Shown: positions 26,266 through 38,061 of the stretch, piece by piece
Layout of the letters: every line of letters starts with the position of its first letter
Numbering within the stretch: the first letter of the stretch is position 1
DNA from: Lingula anatina
Taxonomy: Eukaryota; Brachiopoda; Lingulata; Lingulida; Lingulidae
Reading direction: 5' to 3'
Length of the DNA stretch: 64,000 nt
Assembly: GCF_001039355.2 (NCBI RefSeq)
Contig: NW_019775621.1
Coordinates: forward strand, 41,003 to 105,002
The notes under the pieces: generated by a model
Told to the model about the DNA's origin: nothing
What the model saw: only the letters and a program-made list of their open reading frames with translations
Database searches by the model: none
Translations under genes and position numbers: made by a program

Positions 26266-28648
26266 ATCACATCCATCATATTGCTGTTTAGTAATAAACC
26301 TCACTCTTGATATTGGCATAGCTCGCGGTAGTATTGAGGCCTACTTTGACCGGGCCAAACTTTCCGACAGCAAAACATTATGTACCACGGTATCAAAATT
26401 TTCTAAATCAAGCTAGGACGTGGGAAAGGAGCTAAAATGATAAACAAGGACATCTTATACCATGAGATAATGTGCTATACAAAATATATATATATGAAAT
26501 AGTTTACCTCAAAAAATGTAATGTCTGTCGAATGTAGAATGCCCTTTTCAGAGGTAACCAATCTTAATGTGAGCTATTGATTGAAGAAAAAATTACTTTA
26601 TCGTTATAAACATAACACATGCAGGTGATGAAATTCTTCTCTGGTTGGTTACAACATCATTTGACAGATGAAAAGGTCTCACAGAGCCTGAGCGAAAATT
26701 TCTGCTGGTATTGTCTAAAACTTTAGTGCATTATAGGTCTTTGATAAATTCATTTCAAGCCCATTTAATTATGATACAAATACATACACATTTGTAAATC
26801 GTAGGACTTCGCGTGTACGACTCCGCGTGCGTGCACGCTGGTGATATGCACATATGTTTGTGAGGAATAGGTCGGTCGAGAGGGAGGTTGAAATTGATTT
26901 TATTTGAGTTATCAGGGGCGGATTCAGGATTATTTGAAGGGGAGGTCCGGAACGACAGGCCTCGGATGCGAAGCGGACCATCGCCCCCTTGGCATGGGGT
27001 TCGGGGCCTGCTTTTGAAAGAGCCCTGAAAAATTTTTGGTGCTTTGGAGGGCAAACGGTGCCCTTTGGTACGGTTTAGAACTATGAAACAGCTAATCAAA
27101 ATTCTAATTTTAAGAGGGGTTATTGGTGTGATATATTTTTCAGAAACAGAAGGGAGGGGGGTCAGGACCCCCTGACCGCCCCTCTAAATCCGCCACTTGT
27201 TATATTCATTGCTGACAGCAATCCACTTCTAATTTTTGTAAAAAAAAATATCATTGTAATTGAGTGCTGTTACAAGGCAAAGTGAAATCGTTTGTTTCAA
27301 ATAGATAATACATAAAAGCAGGGTGTTTTTTATTTCTTTTCATTTGATAGTTTCATACTTTATACGGAACTCATTCCTATTCACCATATTCACCAATTTT
27401 CTTTCTTTAATTATTATTATTATTTATTTATTTATTTACAATAAGTAAAGGCTTGGTCTAAATTTGACCAAAACTAAAGTCGTAATATCATTCCCCTTAC
27501 TAGATATTAAGATAAAAATGCAAATTCACCTGAAAGATTTCACTGAAATGTATGACAACTTCCATAGCCGAGCAACAAGTCTTATTTAGCTTTAAAAAGC
27601 ATCCATCTTACCACAGCTTAATTAGCGCTTGGATGAAAGAACTGTTCCATACATTAATTAAACCTAACACTCCCAGTGTACAATTAATTTTGCACCAACA
27701 ACAAGCAGGCATACCATGGCCCATAGGAGCCTACGCGTGCGTCTTTTAGACGCCCTTTAACATGCGAAAACGACAAGGCCTATGCCGAATTCGTCTTTTA
27801 CTACAGAGCTTTGAGAGCCGAAAAAGACATGGCTGTATCTCTTTCGCCACTTACTGAACTCCATAGATGCGAGATTGACACGATGTGATATACAGTACTA
27901 GCAAAGTACAATCAACTTTACCGTGGTGGTAGTGTATAAGCTTGGTATAATGTGTCCAAGGTGTCAGGTGGCTAGATGCAAATACGTGATGATATGTTCA
28001 ATATGCTCATAACCGTATATGTACGAAGTAAATGGCTTCACCGCGGTAATTACAATATGACATTTTAAAACACAAATGTTATGCTATTCACTTCGGCAAC
28101 TGAATCAAGCCATTGGTCCATATCCTCATAGCTCATTTATCAAGCAAAGAAGCCGGCGAAGCTGCATCTCGGGCATGGGTTATACAGTAAATACATGTAC
28201 ATGAATGTCACTGGAGTGTGCCGTAAACAATTCAACACTTTTAAAAATGCATATGCATGGAACTGTTAATTCTGTCCGTCATCTTTCTCTCTACAAGTCT
28301 GCGGCTTGTAGGCCTACTTTCATATAATTAAAATAAGTGCATCATCATTCTTCCTCTTCTTCTTATCATCATCATCACCATTATTATTATTATTATGATT
28401 ATTATTATTATTACTATTAATGATTTTTTGTTTCACTGCCAGTTATAAGTGTTTTATCTATAAATGAATATCACAATTTTGTGCATTCCCCTTCGATCCA
28501 ACACTCGATTTGCCAAAGTCATTAGAATAAGAATAAAACAAACAACAGATGAATCATATTAACGTTGTACATTACCTTGGCCGTACACTAGCGACATCCC
28601 TACGACTAACAGCACCGCCGTATTGGTACATGTAACTAAGAACGACAT
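19769..28648 (-). CDS. Small secreted uromodulin-like D8C protein (3 exons)
   Basis: Exon 1 is 28648-28576, exon 2 is 21782-21598 and exon 3 is 19990-19769. Phases agree, giving 480 nt and 159 residues. Exon 1 encodes a signal peptide starting MSFLVTCTNTAVLLVVGMSL and ends ...YGQ. Exon 2 has CDTIQPMELNQAWRN and GWYRFTGDAGTKLANE. Exon 3 has exactly eight cysteines, with FHCGSYANMWLSDP, DCCVDTL, NCGSHFLYYLP and ACYATFC. This is the D8C (domain with eight cysteines) pattern of uromodulin, GP2 and OIT3, including the family's WYRF and CG...WL motifs. There is no ZP domain or membrane anchor, so a soluble stand-alone D8C protein is predicted; its ligand is unknown. A second, damaged copy of exons 2-3 lies inside intron 1. 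A TATA-like site precedes exon 1. Confidence 0.85.
20478..20525. repeat. (CT)n microsatellite
   Basis: A CT run with one interruption, in intron 2 of the D8C gene. It is present only in copy A of the duplicated segment. Confidence 0.95.
22318..23158. mobile_element. Interspersed element inserted in copy A, rich in AGGTCA
   Basis: Copy B lacks this block and has a continuous (TTA)n there, so the block is an insertion into TTA repeats. The left end is GGATTCCCCATAGGGGAATA, containing a small palindrome. The right end is ACTGGCTTAAGCCAGT (a perfect palindrome) followed by TGCAGTCTAG. Inside are about ten AGGTCA/TGACCT half-sites, for example AGGTCAGGTCAAGGTCA near 22630. No open reading frame is evident. 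Confidence 0.65.
23861..24146. mobile_element. MITE with GGGGCGGATT ends (copy A)
   Basis: It starts AGGGGCGGATTCAGGATTA and ends in GCCCCTCTAAATCCGCC, giving imperfect terminal inverted repeats around about 285 bp. The equivalent in copy B is at about 26912-27195, and a diverged relative is at 50555-50760. The open frames crossing it look incidental. Confidence 0.75.
24185..24272. repeat. Poly-A then (AT)n microsatellite
   Basis: Fifteen A residues are followed by about 73 bp of AT dinucleotide. Copy B has only a short A run at the same place (about 27240-27250), a length difference typical of two alleles. Confidence 0.97.
24436..24436. other. Single ambiguous base at a sequence join
   Basis: This is the only N I noticed in the window. 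It sits exactly where copy A ends and copy B begins. The poly-G after it corresponds to 19660. It probably marks an assembly join rather than a real base. Confidence 0.9.
24546..25720 (-). pseudogene. Second, damaged copy of D8C gene exons 2 and 3
   Basis: Exon 2 copy: 25720-25535, 186 nt instead of 185. One extra T (GCATTTGC against GCATTGC) shifts the frame just after the codons for NQYS. Exon 3 copy: 24747-24546, which keeps the stop codon and most of the domain. It has lost its first 20 or so bases and its splice acceptor through a 604-bp deletion joining the base after 24747 to sequence matching 20575. It cannot make the protein as written. It may be a true decayed duplicate, or a poorly assembled second allele. 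Confidence 0.8.
26912..27195. mobile_element. MITE with GGGGCGGATT ends (copy B)
   Basis: Same element as at 23861-24146, carried in the second copy of the duplicated segment. It starts AGGGGCGGATTCAGG and ends GCCCCTCTAAATCCGCC. Confidence 0.75.
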
Positions 28649-28756
28649 GGTGTTTCAAATCTTGACCGCAGAGGGCAGGATCTACAATGTATCTATTAGG
28701 CGACCTTCACAATACCTGATTTCAGTCAGACTGTAATTTCCTGGCGCTATGTTTGT

Positions 28757-28766
28757 CCTTATATAT
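28757..28766 (-). promoter_or_regulatory. TATA-box candidate for the D8C gene
   Basis: The - strand reads CCTATATATAAGG about 110 bp upstream of the start codon. That spacing suits a core promoter with a short 5' UTR of roughly 80 bp. No transcript evidence is available here. Confidence 0.5.
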
Positions 28767-28769
28767 AGG

Positions 28770-29923
28770 CAGAAAAATCGTCCAAATGCAACAATGTGTC
28801 GGTCCAAGGTAAAATAGACGTGTGGCATTACCCAAGTTGACAAAGAGTTAATCGTGCAGGCGACATTGCACCTTCCCTTTTTTCGCAGTTAACATTTGCT
28901 TCAATTTTGGCGTCTCCCAATAGACTACAAGCTCGGTTTTTAAGCAAATAGGGTGTTGTCAGGAGGTCCTTTCTAAGAAGTGAAGGAGAGGAACATAAAC
29001 GTACGTTCAGAATTACAATCGTATCATTCCATTTTAAGGATCCTACAAATAATCTGTCATATATAGATTTCAAAAGTATATTGTAAACACAGGGACAGAC
29101 AGACGACGGGTGGACACAGGGGTGGGAAGTATTCGGATGTGACCGTCCCTTAGTTGCTTAGTTATTAACCCCTCATCCCTTCTTTTCTCCTTCTCCTTTT
29201 TTAAAAGCAGTATAAGGAACAAAACGAGACAAAACCACGTATACCAGTATTTATTTTCTATTCTTGTACCATACACATTATGATCTATTGCTTTACATGT
29301 ACGTTCACGGAGCAAAGCGAGTTATCTTTAAACCCTTCGACCTCTCCCCTACCCACACTCTTAGTAAATAAATAAATACATAAATACATAAATAAATAAA
29401 TAAATAAATAAAATCTTGGATCCACCGGTGAATATGTTTCAATCACTTGCATTTAATTCTCCACACTGAAATGAGACCGAACGGGCATTGTGGCCTAGTT
29501 CCATATGACTGCGTGTTGCAGGAACGACCTGGCATATAGAGTTCCCCACATCAAAACAAAATTTCTCTTGTCGCAGCAAGAATTTTGACGCATGTATTTT
29601 ACTAAATACTATATTTAACCCATAGCAATCATTCATTTCTAATATATTTAGCGTTGATACTGAAAATCCAAGATCGGCGGCAATAGAAGAGCGTCATCCT
29701 GATTTTCTCGCCTCTCCGCTACATACATTGTACCAGTATATTGGATGCCACAGAGACGTGGATAGAAGAGAGTAAAGTTTCCAGTGTCCTCTAAAACTCG
29801 GGATGAAAAACGTGGTATCTCAGTTTTATCTCATAACCCTCTAATCATAATGGTCAAAAATAGTTTTTAGGTGATACATGCACCTTGCAGACTATTGAAA
29901 TAATAGCCAGAAAATGTCGGAGC
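28770..29923. other. Intergenic region, no supported gene
   Basis: AT-rich spacer upstream of the D8C gene. It contains a (TAAA)n run at about 29365-29410. Short open frames on both strands show no recognisable motif. Confidence 0.5.
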
Positions 29924-29992
29924 AGGGAATTATATCGTACGATATAATTCCCTGGTTTATTTATTTACTAAATTATATCGTACGATATAATT
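29924..29992. repeat. 30-bp perfect palindrome plus 22-bp copy
   Basis: Bases 29924-29953 (AGGGAATTATATCG/CGATATAATTCCCT around TA) are identical to their own reverse complement. A second palindrome with the same core, AATTATATCGTACGATATAATT, is at 29971-29992 and is followed by CCCTGG as in the first. The 17 bp between them is AT-rich. Confidence 0.95.
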
Positions 29993-30189
29993 CCCTGGTT
30001 GGAACAAAAATGGCTGATATCTTCAGGATAACTGTCCTGATAAAAACAATTTTAATGAATTGCAAGAAAACCTGTCAGGTATTATAAGCCTTTATTATCA
30101 TCCAGATACCAAAATGAACCTTTTCCTTCATCCAGTTATTCTAAACCATGGCCAGTAAAGTCTTGGGAAAGGATTTACATACATAGGGC

Positions 30190-30560
30190 CTATTATTAAT
30201 TTTTATTTACGGACACATTCTGATCTGTCTGTCTGCCCGTGCCGTCGCCGTCGCTGTCCGACACATGACTCACGCTTTAACTACCAAACCGAATTGTTGT
30301 TTTACTTTAAACATAATGAGTTGCTTTGTTTGGTAAATAAGCAGGTTGCTTCAAAAAACGGCTCGATCCATTCACATTTACGGTAATTATTCTGTTTTCG
30401 CACAATTTTGGAGACGCTCGCCCCAAAATTGCCAAACCGTATTTTTGTTTTTCATTAAATTTACAGAGTGACTTTGTTTGGCAAAGAAGCAGGTTGCTTT
30501 CGAAAGTCGGTACGGTCAGTTGACATTTACGGTAATAATTTTTTTTCTTTTTTTTAATAT
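30190..30560. mobile_element. GTCGCCG-type dispersed element, copy 1
   Basis: TTTTTATTTACGGACACA is followed by GTGCCGTCGCCGTCGCTGT and two repeats of a roughly 170-bp unit containing TTTGTTTGG(C/T)AAA.AAGCAGGTTGC. Related sequence occurs at 38790-39350 (same orientation) and 60050-60410 (inverted). The tandem core units and GC-rich head resemble the tandem-core elements known from molluscs. Confidence 0.5.
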
Positions 30561-31733
30561 TTTATTTCGCACATTAGCATTTCCAGCGGCTTTTATAATT
30601 GAGGAAACCAAATTACTTGCTAGTTTTTTAATGTCAATGTTACCTGTAGCACATCACGTAAGAGGGTGAGAGTAATTATGCTGTTTTATGTAGCATTATG
30701 TAACAGTGCATTAAAATTGGCCAAAACATTATTTGGTGCACTTTTTTCTGCGCCTGAATGTCTGAACATTTGTCAGCTTTGCTGCCTTGTTTCTTGTACT
30801 AGTATGTTGTTTGTATATTTGTCAGCTCTGCTGTCTAGTTTTAGTGTCACCTAGGTGGCGGTACCTAACGCATCTTGGGCATCTTTTTCAGTTATTTTCT
30901 TTATAACTTAGCATTCTTTTCAAGCAGGCAAATTTCATTGTTGTCACCTTTTGATCCCTTTTGGAGTTTTATATGAGAGGTTTATAAGGAAGTTTGATAC
31001 CACAACTCTTTGCAACATTTGCTTAAACTGTTTAAATGAATTATTTATATTGGGCTATTGATTTTTGGTTCGGGCTAGTAAAGTTTTAGAGCCTGCAAAC
31101 TTGCCCGAAGGGCTAGTAGTCTAAAAAAAATTTTGGCACACACTGGAAATGAGGTAATCAATGTTGACAATGTTGTCGTGGTGTTTATGGTGCGCTCTAT
31201 AATGGGATTCGATTTACGCTTGAAAACAACATAAATAAATAAGATTTCCAAAATTGATGTAAACGGTAACGATTTTCTTTGTTTTATATATGTACTTGTA
31301 ATTGTTTTCTTCATCTCTCATCGATATGTGTTGGGCTCCTCTTCGTCTTGGACGGTTTAATTGTTACCTCTGCAGGATTCATAAGTTTTTGTCCTTCTCG
31401 CGATCAGAGCTATTTTTCCAATCAAATACCCTTAATTAATTTTTTTGATTGAATATTACAGATAATGCAGAAAATGGTCTTTATGAATGTATAGACGGTG
31501 GGCGTGGCATGCATTTACTGCGGAAGCATTTCTTACCCACAATGCAATTTCCAAATGGAGAAGAAGGTCACCGAAGCACGGTTTACCAGATTTACCAGGT
31601 TTACCCTTGCCAGAATCACAGAGTACTCTGCCAAAACCGTCTATTGCAAGAGACTCATGAACTTTTGATTGTCGTATTGTAATGATAACACACGGACAGT
31701 TGACCAAACATTAAGGTGTTTAAATATAACGGC

Positions 31734-34700
31734 ATGCCGCATATTTGTGTGGCACCTGGGTGCCGTAATCGAGGAAACGAAAAGAAAGGCATCAACTTTT
31801 TTAGTCTCCCTGTGGAGACAGCAAAACGACAAATTTGGATCAATGCTTTGAAGTTGAAAAATCCTAGCGCAGTGGATAACTATAAATATGCTAGAATTTG
31901 TAGCGACCACTTCGAGCCTGAATGTTTCGTGCGTAACCTTCGAGCCGAACTGTGCTCGCACGGAAAAACGAGGAGAAAGCTCAGAGATGATGCTGTCCCG
32001 AGTATATTCGACTTTTCGGAATATAAAAATGCGACAGTCAATGCCAGAGCACTGCCAACGAGACTCGTGTCTGGAAAAAGTGCCCAAGAAATGGCCGCCG
32101 AAAGAAAGGAGAGGTTTAACTCAAGAGCTCAAAAACAGTTGATAGCAGAGGTATTTTGTTAAATAGCAGTCTGTGTCATAAACTTTACAGCTTACTAGCC
32201 ATTTGGACCACCCCATTGAACAAGTCTGTCAAAAAATTTTTTTGGAAAAATCGTCATTTAACAGTTACATGTCAAAATATATATATAACTGCACGTCCAT
32301 AATATTCGGTAACAACATGGCACCGATCTTGTGAGCATGCTTTCCACTAAGAATAATACAAAATGTATTTTGCTTTGTATTCATAAATTATGCAAGAGGT
32401 AACATTAAACACATACAAAAATCATTAGGAAAGAGTACACTTCAAAGAGTTGGGAAAGCACTTTGCAATCATGAATGGGCAGTTAAACAGCAATGACATG
32501 AAATCATCTCTTGTGTGCACGCTCTCCATTTATAATATACATCATATTTTGCTTCATATTCATTAAGTTTGGAAAGTGTAACATTAAACACATAAAAATT
32601 ATCAGGGAAGAGTACACTTCACTTCACAGAGTTGGGAAAGCTCCCTGGGATCCTGAATCAGCATTCAAACAGCAATGACATAGAGTCATTTTTCGTGAGT
32701 TACATGCCAAAAAGTGGGGACCGTATATAACTAATTTAATTGGTTCATTTAATATTCATGTGACCATGGCATTACATCATCAGTGGAAATTCTGGGATCA
32801 TGCTGTCCTGCCCATTCTTTCATGAGACCCTGCATCTGTGCATAATTAGTAATTTCCACCATCTCTTCCTCACTAGAAGACTAGTACTAGTAAGGAAGTT
32901 AAAACTTTGGGGATTGGAAGACCTGTCATCAGGCAAGGAATTAAAGTGCAACAGTGGGTTGCGCTGCCCCTGGGAGGTGGTTGATTCTGAATTCTTTTCA
33001 TCCTTACATTGTGAGGAAGATGACTGGAAATGTCTGACATTCTATGCCCAAAATAGCAACATTTAAACTCTTAAAATTTTGAAAATGGATATTGCTTATG
33101 GAAAGGCATCATGTTTAAAATAGCTGAATAGACTTAAATTTTATAGACAATTAAAGCAATATATTGCTATTATACTAATTATATTTTTTGAGATTGTTGA
33201 TTTTGGTGTGTCTCTTTTTCAGCAGATGGACAAGATGAGACACTGCATGGCATATGGGTGTAAGAACACCACTGAAAACAGTGATGTGGCATATTACACA
33301 ATACCTAATCCAAAAATTAACCCAAAGGAAAAAGAAAGGGCAGAAGCTTGGTTGAAAAATATGGGCATTAATCATGACATTGGAGCTTTTCGATTTAACA
33401 AGCAACAAGTGGTGTGCTCAGATCACTTCGAGGGCCACTGCTTTGAGGGAAGTTCAAACGCAGATTTTAGGGGAGGTGGGCATAGTGGGAAACTGAAGCC
33501 AGATGCAGTGCCCACCATTGCTGTACCCAAGACTGAGAAGAGTGGAGATGGAAGTGAAGAGAGTGAAGAGAAAAGGCGACACAGAAAGGTAGGTGGTGGC
33601 TGAGTTGGTATGCCTCAATCCTTTCAATCAGGAAAATTGTGAATTTCACAGTATTTGATACTGTTTTCTTTTCTTGGGTCATAATTTCTTGAAACAAGAA
33701 CATTTCCATTGAGTGTGAGTAATAAAATTTTTAAATTTCAAATTTCAAATTTTAATCATTTTGACTGAACCACTTTTCTGTACGGCTACTCTAGGAGTTG
33801 TATGATCTTCTGGAGGGGAAACCTGTACCTAGCACCAGTATTTGGGCCATGTACCAGGAGAAGGAGGTGACCAAGGTAAAATAAGACAGTAATTTGTTTT
33901 TATTAAACAGCATCCCTGAGGACAGGGTATTCATTCATTAATTCATTCATTTGTTCATTCATTCCAAACAATTGCCCCAATACAGTGTAAAGTAATTGCT
34001 GGGCTGCAGATGAACAGCTCACTTTCTAGTTCTTGATGATAATCTAGGCCTTAATGGTGCGGCGAACCCTGTCTTAGCCTCATCTGGGCCCAGTCTGGAC
34101 CCTGTATGTCTTATCAGTTGAATGCATCTGTATAATTGTAGTGCATTCTGCAGCTAAAGAAATAACTTCATATTTTTTTATTATTCTCTTATTAGGCACC
34201 AGTGATCAAAGCAGACCCTGAAGTGGAAGTGAAGCAGAGAAGTGACGGTGTTTGGCATGGTAAGAGTTGGAATCTTGAACCCCATTACCATAGATCTATC
34301 TATCCCTGTGGGGAGTCTCACTAGATTACTGTCAGCTTAGCTGGCTTAAGCGCCTGTCCCGCCTACTAAAAGCTGTAAAGAGGTAATTAACTATGGTGCG
34401 CGCTCGGCTGACTGCAATTTAGTGTGAACCCCCAGGGAGTTGGGTCGATCTAAATCTTAATCTCTGGATCGATCTAAATCTCTGGGAAGGCACCCTTGGT
34501 TTAAACAGGGCAGGTCAACATACGGTAATGATGCAATCTTTTCAATGTGCAATATTTTTCAAATTTTCCCATACATAACTTTATTATCACAAAATTATGT
34601 TTCTACTAGTATAATTGATTTGTGGTGCTTTAATTGCATAGAGCAGTACTTAACTATAGAGTGGCCTGCTTTTTAATTTTATTGCTACTTCACATTAGGA

Positions 34701-37345
34701 AAGTTCTAATTATAAGGTATTATGACCTAAAAGGTATCTGTAAAACTGCCCCCAAGGTTCAAATATGGTGGATCCTACATGAAAGGAAGACAGCTAAATT
34801 CTGTAATGATCTCTCTGTCTCTGACATGCCTTCCTACGTGTCTGGTCAAATGGAGCTAAGATTTAATTACTATGCCACTGCAGGGACAGCGCATGGGAAA
34901 GTGTGTAAGAGGCCGAGAGACCATGACAGGATTAAGCGGTCTTCCTTTCTTCTATTCTGAATGGCCTCTTTGAGACCCCAGCAAGCCTCTTAAGACTAAA
35001 ATTTTGCTGGATATGTCCCTGTTAGACCTGTTTTGTGCTGAATTAAAAATTGCAATAATGCCTTGTGTGTATGCAATGAACACTTCTATAGAGAAGCACG
35101 AAGCACAATCTCTGTGGCATGTGACACCCAACTATGGTATATACTACTGGTCTAGATGCAACTATGTGCTTATATGACTGCCCATTGGAAGGGGTTTTAT
35201 TTTTCACAGTTGACAAAACCCGGTTGAAAATAGGTTTAAGCATGTGTTTGTTATGTTCTGCACAGGGAAATAGTACCAGGCTAAAATCCAAGCCTACAAA
35301 ACTGCAGGAATGTCAAATCACCTTTTAGTCTATTAATATCAAATTCCTGAATGAAAGACATAATTGTAATTTTTTTATGTTTTGTATCATAATTACTATA
35401 ATTGTTTTGTTTTAAAGTTGGTTCAGCTACATCAATTATCAATTAACAAGTGATATGTTCAACTTAACCTGCATCAGTTTCTAAAGAGTGCACACAGTAT
35501 AGAAAACTTTTTGCAATATTAATCACAAGGTTAATTTTGTGTACATTTGTTTCCAGAAGTCGGTGACTTGCCATCATCAAGTATTCAGGGTGACCCCTCT
35601 GCTGACCAGAGAGGCTTGTGTTTGAAAACAGAACCCTGTGACATGGGAGCAGACACAGCCACTGACCCTGGCCTTCCTTCTAACATGGAAAGTAAGGATC
35701 TGGTATTGAAATTGATTTACCATTGAATTTAATAAGTTTTTTAAACAATTAATAAGTTTGTTAATTACAGTATGGTAGCACTGAACTGAAGGGAATTCAG
35801 ATTGATAACAAGTGTATATCTCTTTTTTTTTCTTTCTTGTTTTAAGCTGATCCATTGTTCACTGAGGGGCAACATGAATCAACACAAGCCAGTACTAAAG
35901 CTGGTGAACAGCATTTTCCACTTGAGAGCACCAGTAAAAAGAACATTCATTTTTGTAAAGGGCAGATGAAATCAATAATAAATACTTCCACATGGGTTCC
36001 CAACACACAAAAGACATCGCATTATTTTGGCAAAGGTGATATGTTTGTCAATGGAGGGCAGCAGGGATCAATGCAACCCAGTTTCAAATATTTTCCCATC
36101 ACACTGCTAACTCCACTGTCACAGTACATTGGCAAAGACCTTATATTTATTGTAAGCAGGGGGCAGGAGACATTGATGCCAGCCAGTTCCAGTGCTAAAT
36201 GTAGTGCAACCACACAGATAACTTCACAGGATGGTGGCAAAGGGGATGCAGTTTTACTCACTAGCAGTAGCAGGGGAGAGCAGGAATTGCTTCAAACCAG
36301 CATTAAACCAAAAAAAAGACAGAAGGGTTTGCAGTGTAAACACACTAAACCCAAGGTGAAAGCTGTTGTTCCTACTGGAGGTCCATGGAAACTGAAAGAA
36401 GCCATTGTGAAGGTGGAAAAAATTAACATAGATCACCAGATGTTTGTTAATGATAAATATAATGTAGAAATTGACACCAGTTTTCAAGATGCTTTGCTGA
36501 AAGAGTATGGAGTTACACTGAATGTGGATGACAGTGAAGACGTTGTCACAAACGCCCCTCAGTCCTTTTCATGGGATGAGGAGATGCTTTCTTCTGATGA
36601 GGATGATGACGGTGGTGATCAGGATGATGATACTTATGTTCCCAGTGATGCAAGTTTGCTATCAGATGATGATGGTGATGATAATAACGATTATGATGAT
36701 GATAAAGGCTGTTCAAGTCATCAGACTGTTAAAGTAAAAGACTTTCAATGTCATATTTGTAATCAGTTATTTTCAAGCAAGAAAAGTTTGATTGGTCACA
36801 AAAGAGTTCACAGTGTCAGAAGAGATGGACCATATAAATGCCAGTATTGTAGTAAGGGCTTTGCCAATAAGCATAGGTGCTCAAACCATGAAATGCTTCA
36901 CACGTCCGAGAAAAATTATTTATGTCAGTATTGCTCCAAAACTTTTAAAACTGCCCAATATTGTTCTAGACATGAGAAAGAGCATAGCAAGCCTAAAAAA
37001 AAAGAACGATTTGCTTGTCAATTTTGTGATAGAAGGTTTTTCAATGCAAATGCTAGAAATCTGCATGAAAAGAAACATTTAGGTGCTAAAGAATTCCAAT
37101 GTCAGTTTTGTAGTAAAATGTTCCACGTAAAAAATCATCTTATAAATCATGAGAGAGTGCATACAGGTGAGAAACCTTACCAGTGCAGGTACTGTGACAA
37201 AACTTTTATACAGGCAATAGGTCGTTCTTGTCATGAGAGAGTGCACACAGGGGAGAAACCATACAAGTGCAGCTTTTGTGATGAGGCATTTAACCACAAT
37301 GTCAGCCGCAAAGCCCATGAGAAAAAGCACCATAATAAGGAATGA
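31734..37345 (+). CDS. THAP-THAP-C2H2 zinc finger protein (6 exons)
   Basis: Exons: 31734-32150, 33223-33588, 33795-33875, 34196-34259, 35557-35691, 35847-37345. All phases agree, giving 2562 nt and 853 residues. Exon 1 starts MPHICVAPGCRN and contains ARICSDHF and DDAVPSIF, the C2CH fold and AVPxIF tail of a THAP finger. Exon 2 encodes a second THAP finger with MRHCMAYGCKN, VVCSDHF and DAVPTI. Exons 3-5 are low-complexity linker. Exon 6 carries an acidic Asp/Ser-rich stretch (about 597-640), then seven C2H2 fingers (about 654-850), several joined by TGEKPY linkers. It is likely a nuclear DNA-binding regulator. Exon 2 also begins with ATG codons, so it could be an alternative first coding exon and the two THAP exons could be alternative starts. 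The frame is open from 31704; the first ATG is used. Confidence 0.85.
32332..32693. repeat. Diverged ~182-bp tandem duplication in THAP gene intron 1
   Basis: Two units (about 32332-32513 and 32514-32693) share GTAACATTAAACACAT, GAGTACACTTCA, AGAGTTGGGAAAGC and AAACAGCAATGACAT. A short run with GTTACATG(T/C)CAAAA appears before and after, suggesting partial extra units. Confidence 0.8.
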
Positions 37346-37422
37346 TGGTGAAGTTAAATATGGAACCTTGTTATCACTCATTTTCTGCTGTAACAGCAAC
37401 ACAATAGAATGTTTAACAAGAA

Positions 37423-37428
37423 ATTAAA
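37423..37428 (+). terminator. Candidate polyadenylation signal ATTAAA
   Basis: The common variant hexamer ATTAAA lies 78 bp after the stop codon of the THAP/C2H2 gene. It is a motif match only. Confidence 0.35.
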
Positions 37429-37559
37429 GCTTTTCAAGTATTACAAATATGTATAGTTCAGTTGAAAATATTATGTTGACTTTTAAACCAACAAACTTGA
37501 TTTCAGAAATTCAGCTTAATTTTAGCAAATTATTTTGTATCTTATGGCACTTAGTTGAA

Positions 37560-37880
37560 TTTCTTAATAATAATAATGGCATTTAGTGTCTTTGAGTACA
37601 TGCAGAACAGATAAGCCGCAGACTACCTGTTCTGCTGACTAAACATGGCTGACCCCGCTTAAAAGCAAGCCGCTAAATTCCCTAATGATCTCCTGCCCTC
37701 AACATGGCCCATTTAACAAATTAAATCTTTGCTCCAAAGTTTACTTGCCAGCCCCCATGGGGAGATGTGGGGAGATTAGAGGCATTCCTTTAAGTCGGTG
37801 GGCCATATTTAATCAGCAGATCACTTTGTTCTGATTGCGCTCTATATGATAGTCAATACTTAAAGCTAGGAAAACATAAT
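37560..37880. mobile_element. Inverted-repeat element, copy related to 34.7 kb and 53.95 kb
   Basis: A left part containing CTGCTGACTAAACATGGC.GACC is mirrored by a right part containing GGCCATATTTAATCAGCAG, an imperfect long inverted repeat. AAATTC..TAATGATCTC also occurs near 34795, and AAATATGGCCGACCC..CTTAAAAG near 54030, so it belongs to a dispersed family. Confidence 0.5.
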
Positions 37881-38061
37881 ATATACTCCAGGCATATGGG
37901 TGGGTGGAAGGGCGGCATGTGTTAAGAGAGGCAATATTATCTTTTATTTCACAATCTTTACATTTTCACACTGCAACATCGCTACCTTCCCCCCCATCCC
38001 CATCTTGAGTTCAGCTGTAAACAATTTTATAAATGAAATCTGAAATGGTTTTAAAATGAAA

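Larger units (their letters stand above)
24437..27414. repeat. Duplicated segment, copy B
   Basis: This copy is nearly identical to 19660-24435 but shorter, owing to the deletions listed for copy A. Remaining differences are mostly single bases and microsatellite lengths. Confidence 0.95.

Noticed and set aside
31449..31707. Short open frames just upstream of the THAP start
   Set aside because: They do not join the THAP frame, which has a stop at 31701; they are probably 5' flank or UTR.
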